Made by a program: the position numbers and the translations under genes. Shown one piece after another: positions 39,374 through 48,168 of a stretch of 64,000 nt of DNA (its first letter is position 1; every line of letters begins with the position of its first letter). The stretch spans positions 2,604,001-2,668,000 of the forward strand of contig NZ_RDTE01000003.1 in the NCBI RefSeq assembly GCF_004125265.1, read 5' to 3'. The DNA comes from Streptomyces lydicus (GTDB lineage: Bacteria; Actinomycetota; Actinomycetes; Streptomycetales; Streptomycetaceae). The notes under the pieces were generated by a model. It ran no database searches. It was not told the origin of the DNA and saw only the letters and a list, made by a program, of their open reading frames with translations.

Positions 39374-40306
39374 TCAGCTTCCGGTGCCGAGCTGCGCTGT
39401 GCCGACCTGCGCGGTACCCGCCTGCACGGTGCCGGCCGGCACAGCGGCAGCCGTGCCCGCCCCGTCCGCCACGCCCACCGGCGCTTCGCCGCCCTGGTGG
39501 CCGCCGACGCGCTCCACCTCGGCCCGGACCATCTTCTCCATCGGCTCGGCGCAGCTGCCCCCCGCGACGACCATCGCCAGCAGGATGGCGACCACCGTCA
39601 GCACCGTCCCCAGCCAGATCATCGTGTGCACCGGGACGGTGTAGGCGCCGATCACCCGCACCGCACACTCGGTCACCAGCGTGATCCCCCATATCAGCGA
39701 GAACCTCCGCTCTGCCCGCCGGAAGCGTGCGGACCCGGCGAGCAGCCGGTCCCAGGCGGCGCTCCTCGCCGCGCTCCCCTTCGTCACGAACGGCTTGAGG
39801 CCGGCGGTCATCAGGGGCTTCCCCATGAACACGGAGACGATCATCCCTATGCCGGTGACGCTGCTCACCCCGCCGTCCTTGGCGAGCATCAGCCGCGGAT
39901 CGCCGGTCATCGTGCTCAGCGCCAGGCCCACGACGTTGACGACAAGGATCAGCAGCGCAAGGCCGTTGACGCCCGCGCCCCGCACCAGGCCCCAGACCGT
40001 ACGCAGCGCCGGCAGCACGCTGCTCCAGCCCAGCGCCGCGATCTCACCGAGCCCGAAACCGTTGTGCAGGATGTAGTACGACGCCAGCGGAATCCCCACG
40101 TCCAGGACCAGCGGCAGCAGGCTCTGCGCCAGGGGATTCGCCCCCTCCCCGACGGGGGCGTCCGACCCCTGCTGCTGGCTCTCGCTCCGGCTCCGGTTCA
40201 CGGCGGGCTCCCCCAGGTTGCTCTCTGAACGGCGTCTTTCTTCGACGTCTTCAGCTTCGGGCACGGCCGGGCACCGCAACAGTTCCGACTGTCCTCGCTT
40301 CGGCAT
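39374..40306 (-). CDS. VC0807-family membrane protein
   Basis: A 310-residue protein. A hydrophilic acidic N-terminus (about 60 residues) precedes five to six helices with the family pattern LVLDVGIPLASYYIL, LPALRTVWGLVR and LALSTMTGDPRLMLAKDG. A WDRLL region, RRFSLIWGITLVTECAVRV and a final long helix follow. Such VC0807-family proteins are common in actinobacteria and have no known activity. The C-terminus is a Thr/Ala/Gly/Val tail with a repeated AGTAQ/VGTAQ/LGT unit. Monocistronic and divergent from the winged-helix gene at 40683. Confidence 0.8.
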   Translation of the reverse strand: MPKRGQSELLRCPAVPEAEDVEERRRSESNLGEPAVNRSRSESQQQGSDAPVGEGANPLAQSLLPLVLDVGIPLASYYILHNGFGLGEIAALGWSSVLPALRTVWGLVRGAGVNGLALLILVVNVVGLALSTMTGDPRLMLAKDGGVSSVTGIGMIVSVFMGKPLMTAGLKPFVTKGSAARSAAWDRLLAGSARFRRAERRFSLIWGITLVTECAVRVIGAYTVPVHTMIWLGTVLTVVAILLAMVVAGGSCAEPMEKMVRAEVERVGGHQGGEAPVGVADGAGTAAAVPAGTVQAGTAQVGTAQLGTGS

Positions 40307-40682
40307 GACATTTGTCAGTGGTGGGCGGCGCGCAGCGCATCACCCAGCGCTTCAGCACATCCGCCCAGGTCGCACCGGAAGCCGACCGACCGGACACCGG
40401 CGCGGCGGCACCAGGTTCCGCCCCACCGTCCGCCGGTGACCCGGCCGGCCAACCAAAGAACCCGGGAAGAGAACCCCACCCACCTACCACCGCCCCAACT
40501 CCTCACCCCATCGGGTGACTTGGGCGCGAAGGCGTCCGGAATGCGGTTACGCTCACCGCAGTTCCACTGCGACGGCGGCACACCAGCCGCTGCCGGTCAC
40601 CACAACCGCACACAGAACGGCCCCCGGCGGGACGGCAATCCCAATCCGAGGGCCTGATCACAAGGAAGCAAAACCCTTCCCG
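40307..40682. other. Divergent intergenic region
   Basis: 376 bases between the VC0807-type gene and the winged-helix gene, presumably holding both promoters. No gene or clear inverted repeat is seen. AAGGAAG at about 40661 is the ribosome-site candidate for the plus-strand gene, though the spacing (about 14) is long. Confidence 0.45.
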
Positions 40683-41516
40683 ATGACTTCAGCGCATCCT
40701 AACGCGCCCTCCCCCGCGCTCTCGCGCGTTTCCGGCGGCGTCATTCACATCCGTACGCGCCAGACCTCCCACTTCACCGTCCTCGCCAACCGCCTGGCGC
40801 AGCGCGCCGGCAGTGCCGTCACGGTCGGTGTCGCGGCGTACATCCTGTCCCTCCCCGATGGCGCTCCGATCACCATCGACGCGCTCTGCAGGCACTTCGC
40901 CGAGGGCAAGACCGCCCTCGCCGGGGCGCTGCGCGAACTGGAGGCCGAGGGCTGGCTGGAGCGCCGCGTCGAGCGCGGGCCGCGGGGCCGGATCGTCACC
41001 CGTACGTTCGCCTACGACCTGCCGGGAGCAACGGCGGAACCCGACGGCGCCGCCGCTCCCGAGCACGGGGCCACCGGCGAGCCCGAACACGGGGCCACCG
41101 GCGCGCCGGAACCCGCCGTGCCCTCGCGGCCGGCGCCGGATCCCGTCCCGGAAGCCGTCGACCTGCTCGCCCGGCTCCCGCACCGCGACCGCCGGCTGCT
41201 CCTCTCCGAGCGGGAGATCACGGCGCTCGCCCCGGCCGTCACGGACTGGCTGGGCCGAGGGGCGGACCCTCAGGAGATCACCGAGGCCCTGACCAGCGGC
41301 CTGCCCGCACGCCTCACCCGCCGCCCGGCCCGCCTGCTCGCTCACCGCCTGTCCGCCCTGCGCCCGCCGTCCCGTACGGCCCCGCCCCCAGAGCCTGACC
41401 GCCCACCCGTCGTCCCCCTCCAGAACTGCGACGGCTGCGACCGCGCCTTCCGCGCGGACCGCCCGGGGCGCTGCCGGAGCTGCCGAGACGCCGAAAGGAC
41501 TCGCTGTGCCGCATGA
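40683..41516 (+). CDS. Winged-helix DNA-binding protein with C-terminal Cys cluster
   Basis: A 277-residue protein. N-terminal RTRQTSHFTVLANRLAQRAG is followed by a winged-helix domain (about 45-115) with ITIDALCRHFAEGKTALAGA and LEAEGWLERRVERGPRGR. A linker holds two copies of an EHGATG-E/A-PE repeat. A second helical domain (about 155-230) has HRDRRLLLSEREITALAPAV. The last 40 residues contain CDGCDRAF and CRSCRDAE, a likely zinc ribbon. It is a helix-turn-helix regulator frequent in Streptomyces; its target is unknown. The chosen ATG 40683 begins MTSAHPNAPSP. It may regulate the DUF6247 pair 97 bases downstream. Confidence 0.75.
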   Translation: MTSAHPNAPSPALSRVSGGVIHIRTRQTSHFTVLANRLAQRAGSAVTVGVAAYILSLPDGAPITIDALCRHFAEGKTALAGALRELEAEGWLERRVERGPRGRIVTRTFAYDLPGATAEPDGAAAPEHGATGEPEHGATGAPEPAVPSRPAPDPVPEAVDLLARLPHRDRRLLLSEREITALAPAVTDWLGRGADPQEITEALTSGLPARLTRRPARLLAHRLSALRPPSRTAPPPEPDRPPVVPLQNCDGCDRAFRADRPGRCRSCRDAERTRCAA

Positions 41517-41613
41517 GGCGCACCACGCCACGAGAGCCGCCAGGATCCCCGGCACCTGCGGGAGACGCGCGGGTAGGCTGGGGTGCCCGGCAGAGCGAGG
41601 AGACGAGTTCCGC

Positions 41614-41979
41614 ATGAGCAGCCAACCAGTGCACAGCGACGGGCCCCTCATGCCGATGCCTGATCTGACCCTCCCCGCCCTGCGCTCGGCGGTCGCCGTT
41701 TTGGCGCCCGCCAAGCTGCCGGAGCTGGTCGAGGAGATGCAGCAGGCGTTCGACCGGGCCGGCCAGGACGGCAGCACGGCACCGATCCGCATGTTCTACC
41801 GCCGCTGGGCCACGTTCATCGCCATCGAGCGCGACCCGGCCAGAGCGGCCCGGTTCCATGCGGCGGAACAGCTGCTGCAGTCCAGCGACGCCGAGGATGA
41901 GAGACAGACCGCCATTCAGGAGATCGGGGCCATCGTGCGCACCGCTCAGTGCGAGGCCGAGGCCCTGGAGGCCGGGTGA
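41614..41979 (+). CDS. DUF6247-family protein (candidate antitoxin)
   Basis: A 121-residue small protein whose core (LPELVEEMQQAFDRAGQDGS, then PIRMFYRRWATFIAIERDP) matches DUF6247, as I recognise it from Streptomyces. It is mainly alpha-helical and acidic, with no membrane segment. ATG 41614 is preceded by GCGAGGAG at about 11 bases. The final codons overlap the next gene's start (GTGA). Helical acidic small protein plus overlapping basic-strand partner is the gene arrangement of type II antitoxin-toxin pairs, but toxicity or DNA binding is not shown by sequence. Confidence 0.7.
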   Translation: MSSQPVHSDGPLMPMPDLTLPALRSAVAVLAPAKLPELVEEMQQAFDRAGQDGSTAPIRMFYRRWATFIAIERDPARAARFHAAEQLLQSSDAEDERQTAIQEIGAIVRTAQCEAEALEAG

Positions 41980-42239
41980 GCGAGTGGACCTGGGAGTACA
42001 CCCCCGATGACTACGGGGACAGCCTGACGCCACCGGTCCAAGCCGAGGTGGGACGGATCTGTGCCGAACTCGCCGTCGTCAACTCCATGGTCTTTTTGGA
42101 CGGTGCCGCCTACCAAGGCCCCTCACCCGGGCTGCGCGTCGCGCACGGAAGGACCGCCGGGGGCCAGTACGTGATGCTCAGCTACCTGACGGACGTGCGC
42201 GGGGAGCGCATTGTCGTGGTCAGCGTCTCCTGCCTGTGA
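41976..42239 (+). CDS. Small RelE/ParE-like protein (candidate toxin)
   Basis: An 87-residue protein starting VSEWTWEYTPDDYGDSL at GTG 41976, overlapping DUF6247 by four bases. Predicted order is strand, two helices (PVQAEVGRICAELAVVNSM), then strands with GPSPGLRVAHGRT and GQYVMLSYLTD, ending ERIVVVSVSCL. This reproduces the RelE/ParE core, including the central Leu-Arg and the paired C-terminal strands. Similarity is structural pattern only; no catalytic set is certain. It is short enough that start choice matters, and the overlap supports GTG. Confidence 0.6.
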   Translation: MSEWTWEYTPDDYGDSLTPPVQAEVGRICAELAVVNSMVFLDGAAYQGPSPGLRVAHGRTAGGQYVMLSYLTDVRGERIVVVSVSCL

Positions 42240-42263
42240 AACGGCTGGGTCGGGCCGCCCCCG

Positions 42264-43394
42264 CTACGCCCCCGCCCGCACCCGTCGCTCCGTAGTGGCG
42301 ATGGTCGCCGAGCCGACCACCCGGGTGCCGTCGTAGAGGACGATCGCCTGGCCGGGGGCCACGCCGCGCACCGGTTCGCTGAAGGTCACCCGGAGTTCCG
42401 TGCCGTCGACCAGGTCGGCGGTGACCTCACTCTCGCCGCCGTGGGCGCGGAGCTGGGCGGTGTACGGGGCGGGGCCGGCCGTCGGGGGGCGGCCGCACCA
42501 GCGGGGGCGGATCGCGGTCAGGGCCGTGACGTCCAGGGAGTCGGCCGGGCCGACCGTGACGGTGTTGTCGACCGGGGAGATGTCGAGGACGTAGCGCGGC
42601 TTGCCGTCGGGGGCCGGGTGGCCGATGCGCAGGCCCTTGCGCTGGCCGATCGTGAAGCCGTACGCGCCCTCGTGGGTGCCCAGGACCGCACCGGCCTCGT
42701 CGACGATGTCGCCGGGAGCCGTGCCGAGCCGCTTGGCGAGGAAGCCCTGGGTGTCGCCGTCGGCGATGAAGCAGATGTCGTGGCTGTCCGGCTTCTTGGC
42801 GACGAACAGGCCGCGGCGGGCGGCCTCTTCACGGATCTCGGCCTTGGTGGTGAGGGTGTCGCCGAGCGGGAACATGGCGTGCGCCAGCTGACGGTCGTCG
42901 AGGACGCCGAGGACGTACGACTGGTCCTTGGCCATGTCGGAGGCGCGGTGCAGCTCGCGGGTGCCGTCCTCGCGCAGGACGACCGTGGCGTAGTGGCCGG
43001 TGCAGACGGCGTCGAAGCCCAGGGCCAGGGCCTTGTCCAGGAGCGCGGCGAACTTGATCTTCTCGTTGCAGCGCAGGCAGGGGTTCGGTGTGCGCCCGGC
43101 CTCGTATTCGGCGATGAAGTCGTCGACGACGTCCTCACGGAAGCGTTCGGCGAGGTCCCAGACGTAGAAGGGGATGCCGATGACGTCGGCGGCGCGGCGG
43201 GCGTCGTGCGAATCCTCGATCGTGCAACAGCCGCGGGCGCCGGTGCGGAAGGACTTGGGGTTCTCGGAGAGCGCGAGGTGCACGCCCGTCACGTCATGGC
43301 CGGCCTCGGCGGCGCGGGCCGCGGCGACGGCGGAGTCGACACCGCCGGACATGGCGGCGAGTACGCGGAGGCGGCGGGGTGCGTCATCAGTCAT
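42264..43394 (-). CDS. mnmA: tRNA-specific 2-thiouridylase MnmA
   Basis: A 376-residue enzyme that thiolates U34 of Lys, Glu and Gln tRNAs using ATP and a sulfur carried from a cysteine desulfurase. The PP-loop [10 protein letters not shown] lies near the start. Catalytic Cys is in [12 protein letters not shown], the second Cys in [19 protein letters not shown], and [12 protein letters not shown] marks the central domain. ATG 43394 ([18 protein letters not shown]) opens the gene; the frame upstream is not protein-like. The sulfur-donating cysteine desulfurase lies 0.9 kb upstream on the same strand with one gene in the opposite direction between them. Confidence 0.95.
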   Translation of the reverse strand: MTDDAPRRLRVLAAMSGGVDSAVAAARAAEAGHDVTGVHLALSENPKSFRTGARGCCTIEDSHDARRAADVIGIPFYVWDLAERFREDVVDDFIAEYEAGRTPNPCLRCNEKIKFAALLDKALALGFDAVCTGHYATVVLREDGTRELHRASDMAKDQSYVLGVLDDRQLAHAMFPLGDTLTTKAEIREEAARRGLFVAKKPDSHDICFIADGDTQGFLAKRLGTAPGDIVDEAGAVLGTHEGAYGFTIGQRKGLRIGHPAPDGKPRYVLDISPVDNTVTVGPADSLDVTALTAIRPRWCGRPPTAGPAPYTAQLRAHGGESEVTADLVDGTELRVTFSEPVRGVAPGQAIVLYDGTRVVGSATIATTERRVRAGA

Positions 43395-43439
43395 AGCGTG
43401 TCCAGGGTAGACGGAACCGCCGACCGGCCCGAAAGCGTT

Positions 43440-44234
43440 ATGGAGCGCATGGGGAAAAGGGACGGGGACAGCGGTGCGGACAGCACCGGCAAAAGCGGCG
43501 GTGAGCTGCGCGAAGGCCAGGGGGCCGGGCCGGGCATCGGCCGCCGGCGGGCGCTGTGGATCGGGGGCGGCGGGGTGGTGGCCGCGGGGGTCGCGGCGCT
43601 CGCGGCGGGCGGCGGACCGGCGCAGTGGTGGTGGCGGCTGCCGGGGAACGAGAAGCCGCGCACGGCGGGCGCGGTGGACTTCCGGGGCGCGCAGTGGATC
43701 GCGGCGTCCCCGGAGAACTACCGGCGGGCCGACCGGCCGGCGGATTACGGGATCGACCGGGTGGTCGTCCATGTCGTCCAGGGCAGCTATGCGACCGCGC
43801 TGGATGTCTTCCGGAACCCGTTTCACGAGGCCGCCGCCCATTACGTGGTCCGGAAGGACGGGCATGTCGCGCAGACGGTCCGCGAGCTGGATGTGGCGTT
43901 CCACGCGGGCAACCGCGGCTACAACGAGCGGAGCGTCGGGATCGAGCACGAGGGGTACGTGGACCGGCCGGAGTCGTTCACGGCTGCCATGTACGCGTCG
44001 TCGGCGCGGCTGACGGCCGGGATATGCCGGCGCTACGGCTTTCCGGCCGACCGGGAGCACATCGTGGGGCACGGGGAGGTGCCGGGGACGGATCACACCG
44101 ATCCGGGGAAGCACTGGGACTGGGACCGCTATCTGGGACTCGTACGGGCCGAGCTGCGCCGTCGTCCCAAGCCCGCCGGCTCGGCCCCGCCCGCGCGGAC
44201 CCCTGGCCCGGCCCCGCCCGCACAGACCGCCTAA
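43440..44234 (+). CDS. N-acetylmuramoyl-L-alanine amidase, exported (Amidase_2)
   Basis: A 264-residue type 2 amidase that would cut the bond between muramic acid and the peptide in cell-wall peptidoglycan. The N-terminus has a [20 protein letters not shown] segment, a twin-arginine-like signal or anchor. The domain (about 75-245) shows the first zinc His in [39 protein letters not shown], and the second zinc His near [17 protein letters not shown] Pro/Ala tail ends the protein in a tandem DNA repeat. ATG 43440 is used; 46 bases separate it from the divergent mnmA. Confidence 0.88.
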   Translation: MERMGKRDGDSGADSTGKSGGELREGQGAGPGIGRRRALWIGGGGVVAAGVAALAAGGGPAQWWWRLPGNEKPRTAGAVDFRGAQWIAASPENYRRADRPADYGIDRVVVHVVQGSYATALDVFRNPFHEAAAHYVVRKDGHVAQTVRELDVAFHAGNRGYNERSVGIEHEGYVDRPESFTAAMYASSARLTAGICRRYGFPADREHIVGHGEVPGTDHTDPGKHWDWDRYLGLVRAELRRRPKPAGSAPPARTPGPAPPAQTA

Positions 44235-44266
44235 CTCAGCCCCGCCCGCACAGACCCCCTAGCTCA
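44211..44266. repeat. 28-bp tandem duplication spanning two convergent stop codons
   Basis: Two 28-base units (44211-44238 and 44239-44266) differ at two positions. The first carries the TAA of the amidase; the corresponding position in the second provides the TAG of the cysteine desulfurase on the other strand. A partial third unit follows. Confidence 0.85.
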
Positions 44267-45428
44267 GCCCCGCGCTCCGCGCCCGTTCCACGACCGGGCC
44301 GATGGCCTGTGCCAGCGCCGCCACGTCCTCGGCGGTGGAGGTGTGGCCCAGCGAGAACCGCAGGGTGCCGCGGGCGAGCTCCGGGGACATGCCGGTGGCC
44401 AGCAGGACGTGGCTGGGCTGGGCGACGCCGGCGGTGCAGGCGGAGCCGGTGGAGCAGGCGATGCCCTGGGCGTCCAGGAGCAGCAGCAGGGAGTCGCCCT
44501 CGCAGCCGGGGAAGGAGAAGTGGGCATTGGCCGGGAGGCGGCCCGCGGGGTCCGGGTCGCCGCCGAGGACGGCGTCGGGGGCGGCGGCGCGTACGGCCTT
44601 GACCAGGTCGTCGCGCAGCGCCCCGATGTCGCGGGCGAAGTCCTCGCGGTGGGCGACGGCATACCGGCCGGCCGCGGCGAAGGCGGCGATGGCGGGGGTG
44701 TCGAGGGTGCCGGAGCGCACATGCCGCTCCTGGCCGCCGCCGTGCAGCACCGGTACCGGGGCGTACTCACGGCCGAGCACCAGCGCGCCGATGCCGTACG
44801 GTCCGCCGATCTTGTGGCCGGAGACCGTCATCGCGGCGAGCCCGGAGGCGGCGAAGTCGACCTCCAGCTGGCCGAACGCCTGCACCGCGTCCGCGTGCAG
44901 CGGGATCTCGAACTCCGCGGCGGCCTCGGCCAGTTCGCGGACCGGCTGGAGGGTGCCGATCTCGTTGTTGGCCCACATGACCGTGGCGAGCGCGACATCT
45001 GCGGGGTTGCGGGCGATGGCCTCGCGCAGCGCCCCGGCGTGCACCCGCCCGTAGGTGTCGACCGGCAGCCATTCGACGCGGGCACCTTCGTGCTCGGCGA
45101 GCCATTCCACGGCGTCGAGGACCGCGTGGTGCTCGACGGGGCTGGCGAGGACGCGGGTACGGGCCGGATCGGCGGCCCGGCGCGCCCAGTACAGGCCCTT
45201 GACCGCGAGGTTGTCGGCCTCGGTGCCGCCCGCGGTGAAGACGATCTCGCTGGGGCGCGCGCCGAGCGAGACGGCAAGGGACTCGCGCGCCTCCTCGACG
45301 GTACGCCGGGCCCGCCGGCCGTCGGCGTGCAGCGAGGACGCGTTGCCGGTGACGGTCAGCTGGGCGGTCATCGCCTGCACCGCCTCGGGAAGCATCGGGG
45401 TGGTGGCGGCGTGGTCGAGGTAAACCAT
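44259..45428 (-). CDS. Cysteine desulfurase, IscS/NifS family
   Basis: A 389-residue PLP enzyme that takes sulfur from cysteine as an enzyme persulfide for tRNA thiolation or Fe-S clusters. It starts MVYLDHAATTPMLPEAV. The PLP Lys is in TVSGHKIGGPYG; the active-site Cys loop reads GIACSTGSACTAG with SHVLLATGM after it. ATG 45428 is preferred over GTG 45437; neither has a good ribosome site, so a leaderless start is possible. Its nearness to mnmA suggests it feeds sulfur to MnmA, as in other actinobacteria. Confidence 0.93.
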   Translation of the reverse strand: MVYLDHAATTPMLPEAVQAMTAQLTVTGNASSLHADGRRARRTVEEARESLAVSLGARPSEIVFTAGGTEADNLAVKGLYWARRAADPARTRVLASPVEHHAVLDAVEWLAEHEGARVEWLPVDTYGRVHAGALREAIARNPADVALATVMWANNEIGTLQPVRELAEAAAEFEIPLHADAVQAFGQLEVDFAASGLAAMTVSGHKIGGPYGIGALVLGREYAPVPVLHGGGQERHVRSGTLDTPAIAAFAAAGRYAVAHREDFARDIGALRDDLVKAVRAAAPDAVLGGDPDPAGRLPANAHFSFPGCEGDSLLLLLDAQGIACSTGSACTAGVAQPSHVLLATGMSPELARGTLRFSLGHTSTAEDVAALAQAIGPVVERARSAGLS

Positions 45429-45645
45429 GGTGCGCACGATTCTACGAGCCGTCCCGGCGGGCTTCGGGGGCGCATGCGCAGCGCGCGGGAGCGGCGGGGC
45501 ACCGGGGCGCCGCCGGACGCCCGGCGCCGGGCTCCGTCAGGCGGCCCCCGGATTTCGCCGGGGTGGCCCGCGGACCGTACGCCACCCACCCTTTCCACGG
45601 CCCGCGACCTCGACACCGCCGTAAGGAGTGAATAGCCTGACACTC

Positions 45646-46500
45646 ATGACACAGTGGCTCTTGGACCGTACGTTCCACAGCGCTTCCGGCGACGAGGTGC
45701 GATGGGCGGTGCACGGCGAGGGAGCGGTGGACGCACCGGCCGTGGTCCTGCTGCACGGGACGCCGTTCTCGTCGTACGTCTGGCGGGGTGTCACCCACGC
45801 GCTGGCGGCCCGGCACCGGGTGTTCGTGTGGGACATGCCGGGGTACGGCGCCTCGGGAAAGCGGGACGGGCAGGACGTCTCGCTCGGTGCGCAGGCCCGG
45901 GTGTTCACCGAGCTGCTGGCGCACTGGGAGCTGGACGGCGAGGCGGCCCGGCCGGCCGTCGTCGCGCACGACTTCGGCGGGGCCGTCGCCCTGCGGGCTC
46001 ATCTGCTGCACGGCGCGCGCTACGAGCGGCTGGCGCTCGTCGACCCGGTGGCGCTGGCCCCCTGGGGCTCACCCACCTACCGGCTGCTGGGCACGCACCC
46101 CGGGGTGTTCGGGCAGCTCCCGCCGGAGCTGCACCGCGCGCTGGTGCGGGAGTACGTGTCCTCCGCGAGCCATCCGGGCCTGCACCCCTCCGTCCTCGAC
46201 CGACTGGTCGACCCCTGGTGCACGGCAGAGGGGCAGCCGGCGTTCTACCGGCAGATCGCGCAGAACGACCAGCGGTTCACGGACGAGATCCAGGGGCGCT
46301 ACGGCGCGGTCGAGCCGCCGACGCTCATCTGCTGGGGCGCACAGGACACCTGGATCCCGGTCGCGAAGGGGCACGAGCTGGCCTCCCGTATTCCGGGCTC
46401 CCGGCTCCGGGTGATCGAGGGCGCCGGGCATCTGGTGCAGGAGGACGCGCCGGCCGAACTCACGGCGGAGCTGGCGGAGTTCCTGCGGGCCGGGCGGTAG
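45646..46500 (+). CDS. Alpha/beta hydrolase with Asp nucleophile (epoxide hydrolase/dehalogenase-like)
   Basis: About 284 residues. The oxyanion HGTP lies in VVLLHGTPFSSYVW. The nucleophile elbow reads VVAHDFGGAVALRAH, that is, H-D-x-G-G with Asp instead of Ser. This is the mark of epoxide hydrolases and haloalkane/haloacetate dehalogenases. The acid is probably Asp in CWGAQDTWIPVAKG and the base His in EGAGHLVQED. Start is uncertain: ATG 45646 with TAGCCT (45633-45638) placed as a -10 would make a leaderless mRNA, while GTG 45628 directly touches AAGGAG. Substrate unknown. Confidence 0.85.
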   Translation: MTQWLLDRTFHSASGDEVRWAVHGEGAVDAPAVVLLHGTPFSSYVWRGVTHALAARHRVFVWDMPGYGASGKRDGQDVSLGAQARVFTELLAHWELDGEAARPAVVAHDFGGAVALRAHLLHGARYERLALVDPVALAPWGSPTYRLLGTHPGVFGQLPPELHRALVREYVSSASHPGLHPSVLDRLVDPWCTAEGQPAFYRQIAQNDQRFTDEIQGRYGAVEPPTLICWGAQDTWIPVAKGHELASRIPGSRLRVIEGAGHLVQEDAPAELTAELAEFLRAGR

Positions 46501-46571
46501 GGCCCGCCCGGCGACTCTCGCGGGGCCGGCCGCCCCGCCATTCCTGCGAGCCGCCAGGCCCGCCCGCCCCG

Positions 46572-47420
46572 CTACTCCTGCAGCACCGCCCGCGCCAACT
46601 GCCGTGACTGGGCGACCAGTCGGTCCTCGATGTCCCAGACCTCCGCGTCCTCCTCCAGGAAGCCGCCCGCCAGATTGCGGGTGGTGATGGCGACCCGGAG
46701 CGGACCGGGCGCCGGGCGCCGGCGGATGTGGGCGGTCAGCTCGACGGTGGGTACCCAGCCGAGCAGGCCCATCTCGAAGGCGGTGGGCGGCAGGGCGTCG
46801 ACGGTCAGCAGGAGGGAGAGCGGGTCGGGCTCGCGGCCGTCGGCGAGGCCGAACCAGGCGCGCATCTCGCCCTTGCCGGACGGGGCACCGACGGCCCAGC
46901 CCGCGGTCGCCGGGTCCAGGCGCAGCGCGAGCCGCTCGGCGATGGCGGTGCTGCCGGGGATCGCGGGGCGGCCGTCCGGAGCACTGTCCGTCCCCAGGCA
47001 GTGCTCGTACGGCGGGATGTCCGGCGGCTTGGCGGTGGTGCGGACGTCGTCGGGCAGCGCGTCGAGGTCGCCGTACGCGGCGAGCACCCGCAGCCGCTCG
47101 ACCTCGCTGCCGTCCTCTGCGAACTGCACGAGGCTGGCGGTGCCGGTCGACATCGTGCGTCCGCTGCGGACCACCTCGGTGCGGATCACGGCGGGGCCGG
47201 GGACCGAGGCGGTCAGGTAGTGCGCGGTGACGGAGAGCGGGTCGGGGTGCGGGAGGGCGTCGCCCAGGGCGCGGCCCATGAGGGCGAGGAGGTAGCCGCC
47301 GTTGACCGCCTGGATGATCGTCCAGCCGGCGGAGAGGTGGGCGTCATAGACGCCGGGGGCGCGGCGGGTGACCGCCGTATCGCGGTCGAACTCGCTGTTG
47401 CCTCGGTTCACCAGAGCCAT
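46572..47420 (-). CDS. Acyl-CoA thioesterase-family protein (double hotdog)
   Basis: A 282-residue protein resembling TesB-like actinobacterial thioesterases. The N-terminal hotdog (AHLSAGWTIIQAVNGGYLLALMGRA with the central helix after VNGG, VTAHYLTASVPGPAVI) and a second, weaker hotdog (ELTAHIRRRPAPGPLRV) are joined by a Pro-rich linker. ATG 47420 is chosen; a GTG three codons earlier (47429) is possible. It would hydrolyse acyl-CoA esters in the cytoplasm. It is convergent with the hydrolase and divergent from the TRIC-type gene at 47517. Confidence 0.8.
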   Translation of the reverse strand: MALVNRGNSEFDRDTAVTRRAPGVYDAHLSAGWTIIQAVNGGYLLALMGRALGDALPHPDPLSVTAHYLTASVPGPAVIRTEVVRSGRTMSTGTASLVQFAEDGSEVERLRVLAAYGDLDALPDDVRTTAKPPDIPPYEHCLGTDSAPDGRPAIPGSTAIAERLALRLDPATAGWAVGAPSGKGEMRAWFGLADGREPDPLSLLLTVDALPPTAFEMGLLGWVPTVELTAHIRRRPAPGPLRVAITTRNLAGGFLEEDAEVWDIEDRLVAQSRQLARAVLQE

Positions 47421-47516
47421 GGGTTGCACGCTACACCGGATGGTTACCGACCGGTAGTGTCAGTTTTAACGGCCTCGAACGGAAGCAATCCCTCCGCGCC
47501 TGCCATGATGTGCGCC

Positions 47517-48152
47517 ATGCTTCACGTCCTCTACCTGGTCGGTGTGGCCGCCTTCGCCGCGAGCGGGGTGCTGGCCGCCTATCGCGCCAACATGGACCCC
47601 TTCGGCGGCCTGGTGCTCGCCTTCGCCGCGTCGATCTCCGGCGGCACGCTGCGCGACGTCATCCTCGACCGGCGGCCGCTGTACTGGACGCACGACTGGG
47701 TGCTGCTGACCGTGATCATCTGCGTCGGCGTCGGCACCATGATCTATCTGCGGTTCTGGCAGCTGCCGCACAAATCCCTGCTGGTGGTCGACGCGATCGG
47801 GCTGTCCGTGGTCACGGTGATCGGGGCCCGCGCCGCGATCGAGGCGGGCGCCACCCCGCTCGCCGTGATCATCCTGGCGGTGCTGACCGGGGTCGCCGGC
47901 GAGGTCATCCGCGATGTGCTGTGCGGGGAGTTCCCGCCGCTGCTGCTGCGGGAGGACGTCTATGCGATCGCCGCGCTGGCCGGCGGCTGCTGCTACCTCC
48001 TGCTGCACCACCTCGGCACCGGGGCCACCCCCGCCGCGGCGATCTCGGCGGGGGTGGTGTTCGCGCTGCGGATGAGCGCGGTCTACCTCGGGCTGCACCT
48101 GCCGCGCTCGCAGCAGCTCAGCGGCCGGCGCGGGCAGCAGGACTCCGGCTGA
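47517..48152 (+). CDS. TRIC-type cation channel family protein (UPF0126)
   Basis: A 211-residue membrane protein with seven helices in two repeats of three. Each repeat carries the Gly-rich signature, AASISGGTLRDVILDRRP and AVLTGVAGEVIRDVLCGEFP. This is the bacterial trimeric intracellular cation channel (UPF0126) pattern; members conduct K+ and Na+ in the membrane. The start could be ATG 47505, 47508 or 47517; 47517 (MLHVLYLVGVAAFA) matches the usual N-terminus. The tail is short, basic and Gln-rich. Confidence 0.9.
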   Translation: MLHVLYLVGVAAFAASGVLAAYRANMDPFGGLVLAFAASISGGTLRDVILDRRPLYWTHDWVLLTVIICVGVGTMIYLRFWQLPHKSLLVVDAIGLSVVTVIGARAAIEAGATPLAVIILAVLTGVAGEVIRDVLCGEFPPLLLREDVYAIAALAGGCCYLLLHHLGTGATPAAAISAGVVFALRMSAVYLGLHLPRSQQLSGRRGQQDSG

Positions 48153-48168
48153 CCGCGGCGGCCGGTGC

